DNA from: Arcobacter roscoffensis
GTDB lineage: Bacteria; Campylobacterota; Campylobacteria; Campylobacterales; Arcobacteraceae
Length of the DNA stretch: 64,000 nt
Direction of reading: 5' to 3'
Assembly (NCBI RefSeq): GCF_024267655.1
Contig: NZ_CP100595.1
Coordinates: forward strand, 1 to 64,000
The position numbers were made by a program, and so were the translations under genes. The notes below the pieces were generated by a model. The model worked only from the letters and a program-made list of their open reading frames with translations. It was not told the DNA's origin and did no database searches. This document shows positions 63,526 to 64,000 of this stretch, in pieces. Numbering within the stretch: the stretch's first letter is position 1; the number at the start of each line of letters is the position of its first letter.

Positions 63526-64000
63526 ATGGATAAGAAAATAGAAATAAGTGAAATTGGAAAGTTTCTTACAGACGGTATGACAATTTCCATTGGTGGATTT
63601 TTAGGATGTGGAAATGCTCATAATATTATTGATGAGATATTAAAAACAGATGTAAAAGATTTGACATTAGTTGCAACTGATACTTTCTTTGAAGGAAAAG
63701 GAATTGGTAAGTTAATAACAAATAAAAGAGTATCTAAATTAATGGCTAGTCATATAGGTACAAATAAAGATACACAGCAACAAGTTAATGATGGCTTTAT
63801 TGAAGTAGAGTTAGTTCCACAAGGTACTTTAGCTGAGAGATTAAGATCTGCTGCTGCTGGACTGGGAGGTGTTTTAACAAGAACAGGTTTAGGAACATTA
63901 GTTCAAGAAGGAAAAGATGTAGTTACAGTTGATGGTGTAGAGTATATTCTAGAAAAACCAATACATATTGATTTAGCAATTCTTAAAGCATATAAATCAG
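63526..64000 (+). CDS. CoA-transferase subunit alpha (acetate/acetoacetate/butyrate type), cut by window end
   Basis: 158 complete codons are present with no stop, so the 3' end lies beyond the window. Contains the family-I CoA-transferase alpha pattern: LTDGMTISIGGFLGCGNAHNII (GGFxGxG oxyanion-type loop), VATDTFFEGKGIGKLI, LMASHIGTNKDT and PQGTLAERLRSAAAGLGGVLTRTGLGT. An AtoD-like enzyme that activates short acids using another acyl-CoA; the beta subunit is expected next. Ribosome site AAAGGAAA. Confidence 0.9.
   Translation, partial: MDKKIEISEIGKFLTDGMTISIGGFLGCGNAHNIIDEILKTDVKDLTLVATDTFFEGKGIGKLITNKRVSKLMASHIGTNKDTQQQVNDGFIEVELVPQGTLAERLRSAAAGLGGVLTRTGLGTLVQEGKDVVTVDGVEYILEKPIHIDLAILKAYKS

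Overview
The window begins at the first base of dnaA and is AT-rich, with compact operons on both strands. The set of families suggests a member of the Campylobacterota, most likely an Arcobacter-type genus (Arcobacteraceae). Pointers are dnaA-dnaN-gyrB at coordinate 1, QueF, class Ia NrdAB with the Campylobacterota-type insert, CcoG, DctPQM plus a fused FAD/Fe-S dehydrogenase, and many TTG/GTG starts. The genus is an inference from remembered families; no database was searched. No rRNA, tRNA, CRISPR array, insertion sequence or complete prophage was seen.

Layout. 1-4.9 kb: replication block dnaA, a DnaA-box-like intergenic region, dnaN, gyrB. 5-12.6 kb: small proteins, a thioredoxin-reductase-like flavoprotein, SnoaL-like and AraC genes, queF, an excisionase-like DNA-binding protein, the SRP RNA gene (minus strand), DMT and YqaA membrane proteins, an RluA-type pseudouridine synthase. 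12.7-17.7 kb: purB, nrdA, nrdB. 17.7-19 kb: a small accessory patch holding a nested 148-bp inverted repeat, a frameshifted SieB-like gene, two convergent promoter/RNA units with a tiny hydrophobic ORF between them, and a 47-aa membrane protein. 19-34 kb: redox and stress genes (DsrE, dienelactone hydrolase, cytochrome c, VOC, AEC transporter, Hcp with an FNR-type box), histidine kinases and a response regulator, a MarR/YdhR pair with a clear operator, OmpA and HhH proteins, a lytic transglycosylase, LMW-PTP, nitrilase, phosphomannomutase and Ogt. 33.6-46 kb: ccoG, LysE, chrA, proA, acuI-like, HxlR, fetB-like, exbD-exbB-tonB, gpsA, gatB, a SurA-like chaperone.

46-64 kb is a carbon-utilisation region. 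The minus strand carries a TRAP transporter (dctPQM; binding protein of the lactate/2-oxoacid type), a 38-aa small protein and a 946-aa D-lactate-dehydrogenase-like enzyme. The plus strand carries a FAD oxidoreductase, a MaoC hydratase, an SLC23-like transporter, an acyl-CoA dehydrogenase, a membrane Fe-S EtfD-type protein, etfB, etfA, a TPMT-like methyltransferase, 3-hydroxyacyl-CoA dehydrogenase, two hotdog thioesterases and, cut by the window edge, a CoA-transferase alpha subunit. Together these could import lactate/2-oxoacids, activate and oxidise short-chain acids, and pass electrons through ETF and EtfD to the quinone pool.

The most striking observation is that six transcription starts in this region (both strands of 52.4-52.55 kb, 53.76, 54.39, 56.0 and 63.45 kb) share one promoter architecture. 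It is two TRNCAT half-sites 11 bp apart, followed at fixed distance by a TATACT-like -10 box, with no normal -35. This resembles OmpR/PhoB-type direct-repeat activation and suggests a single unidentified regulator for the whole region.
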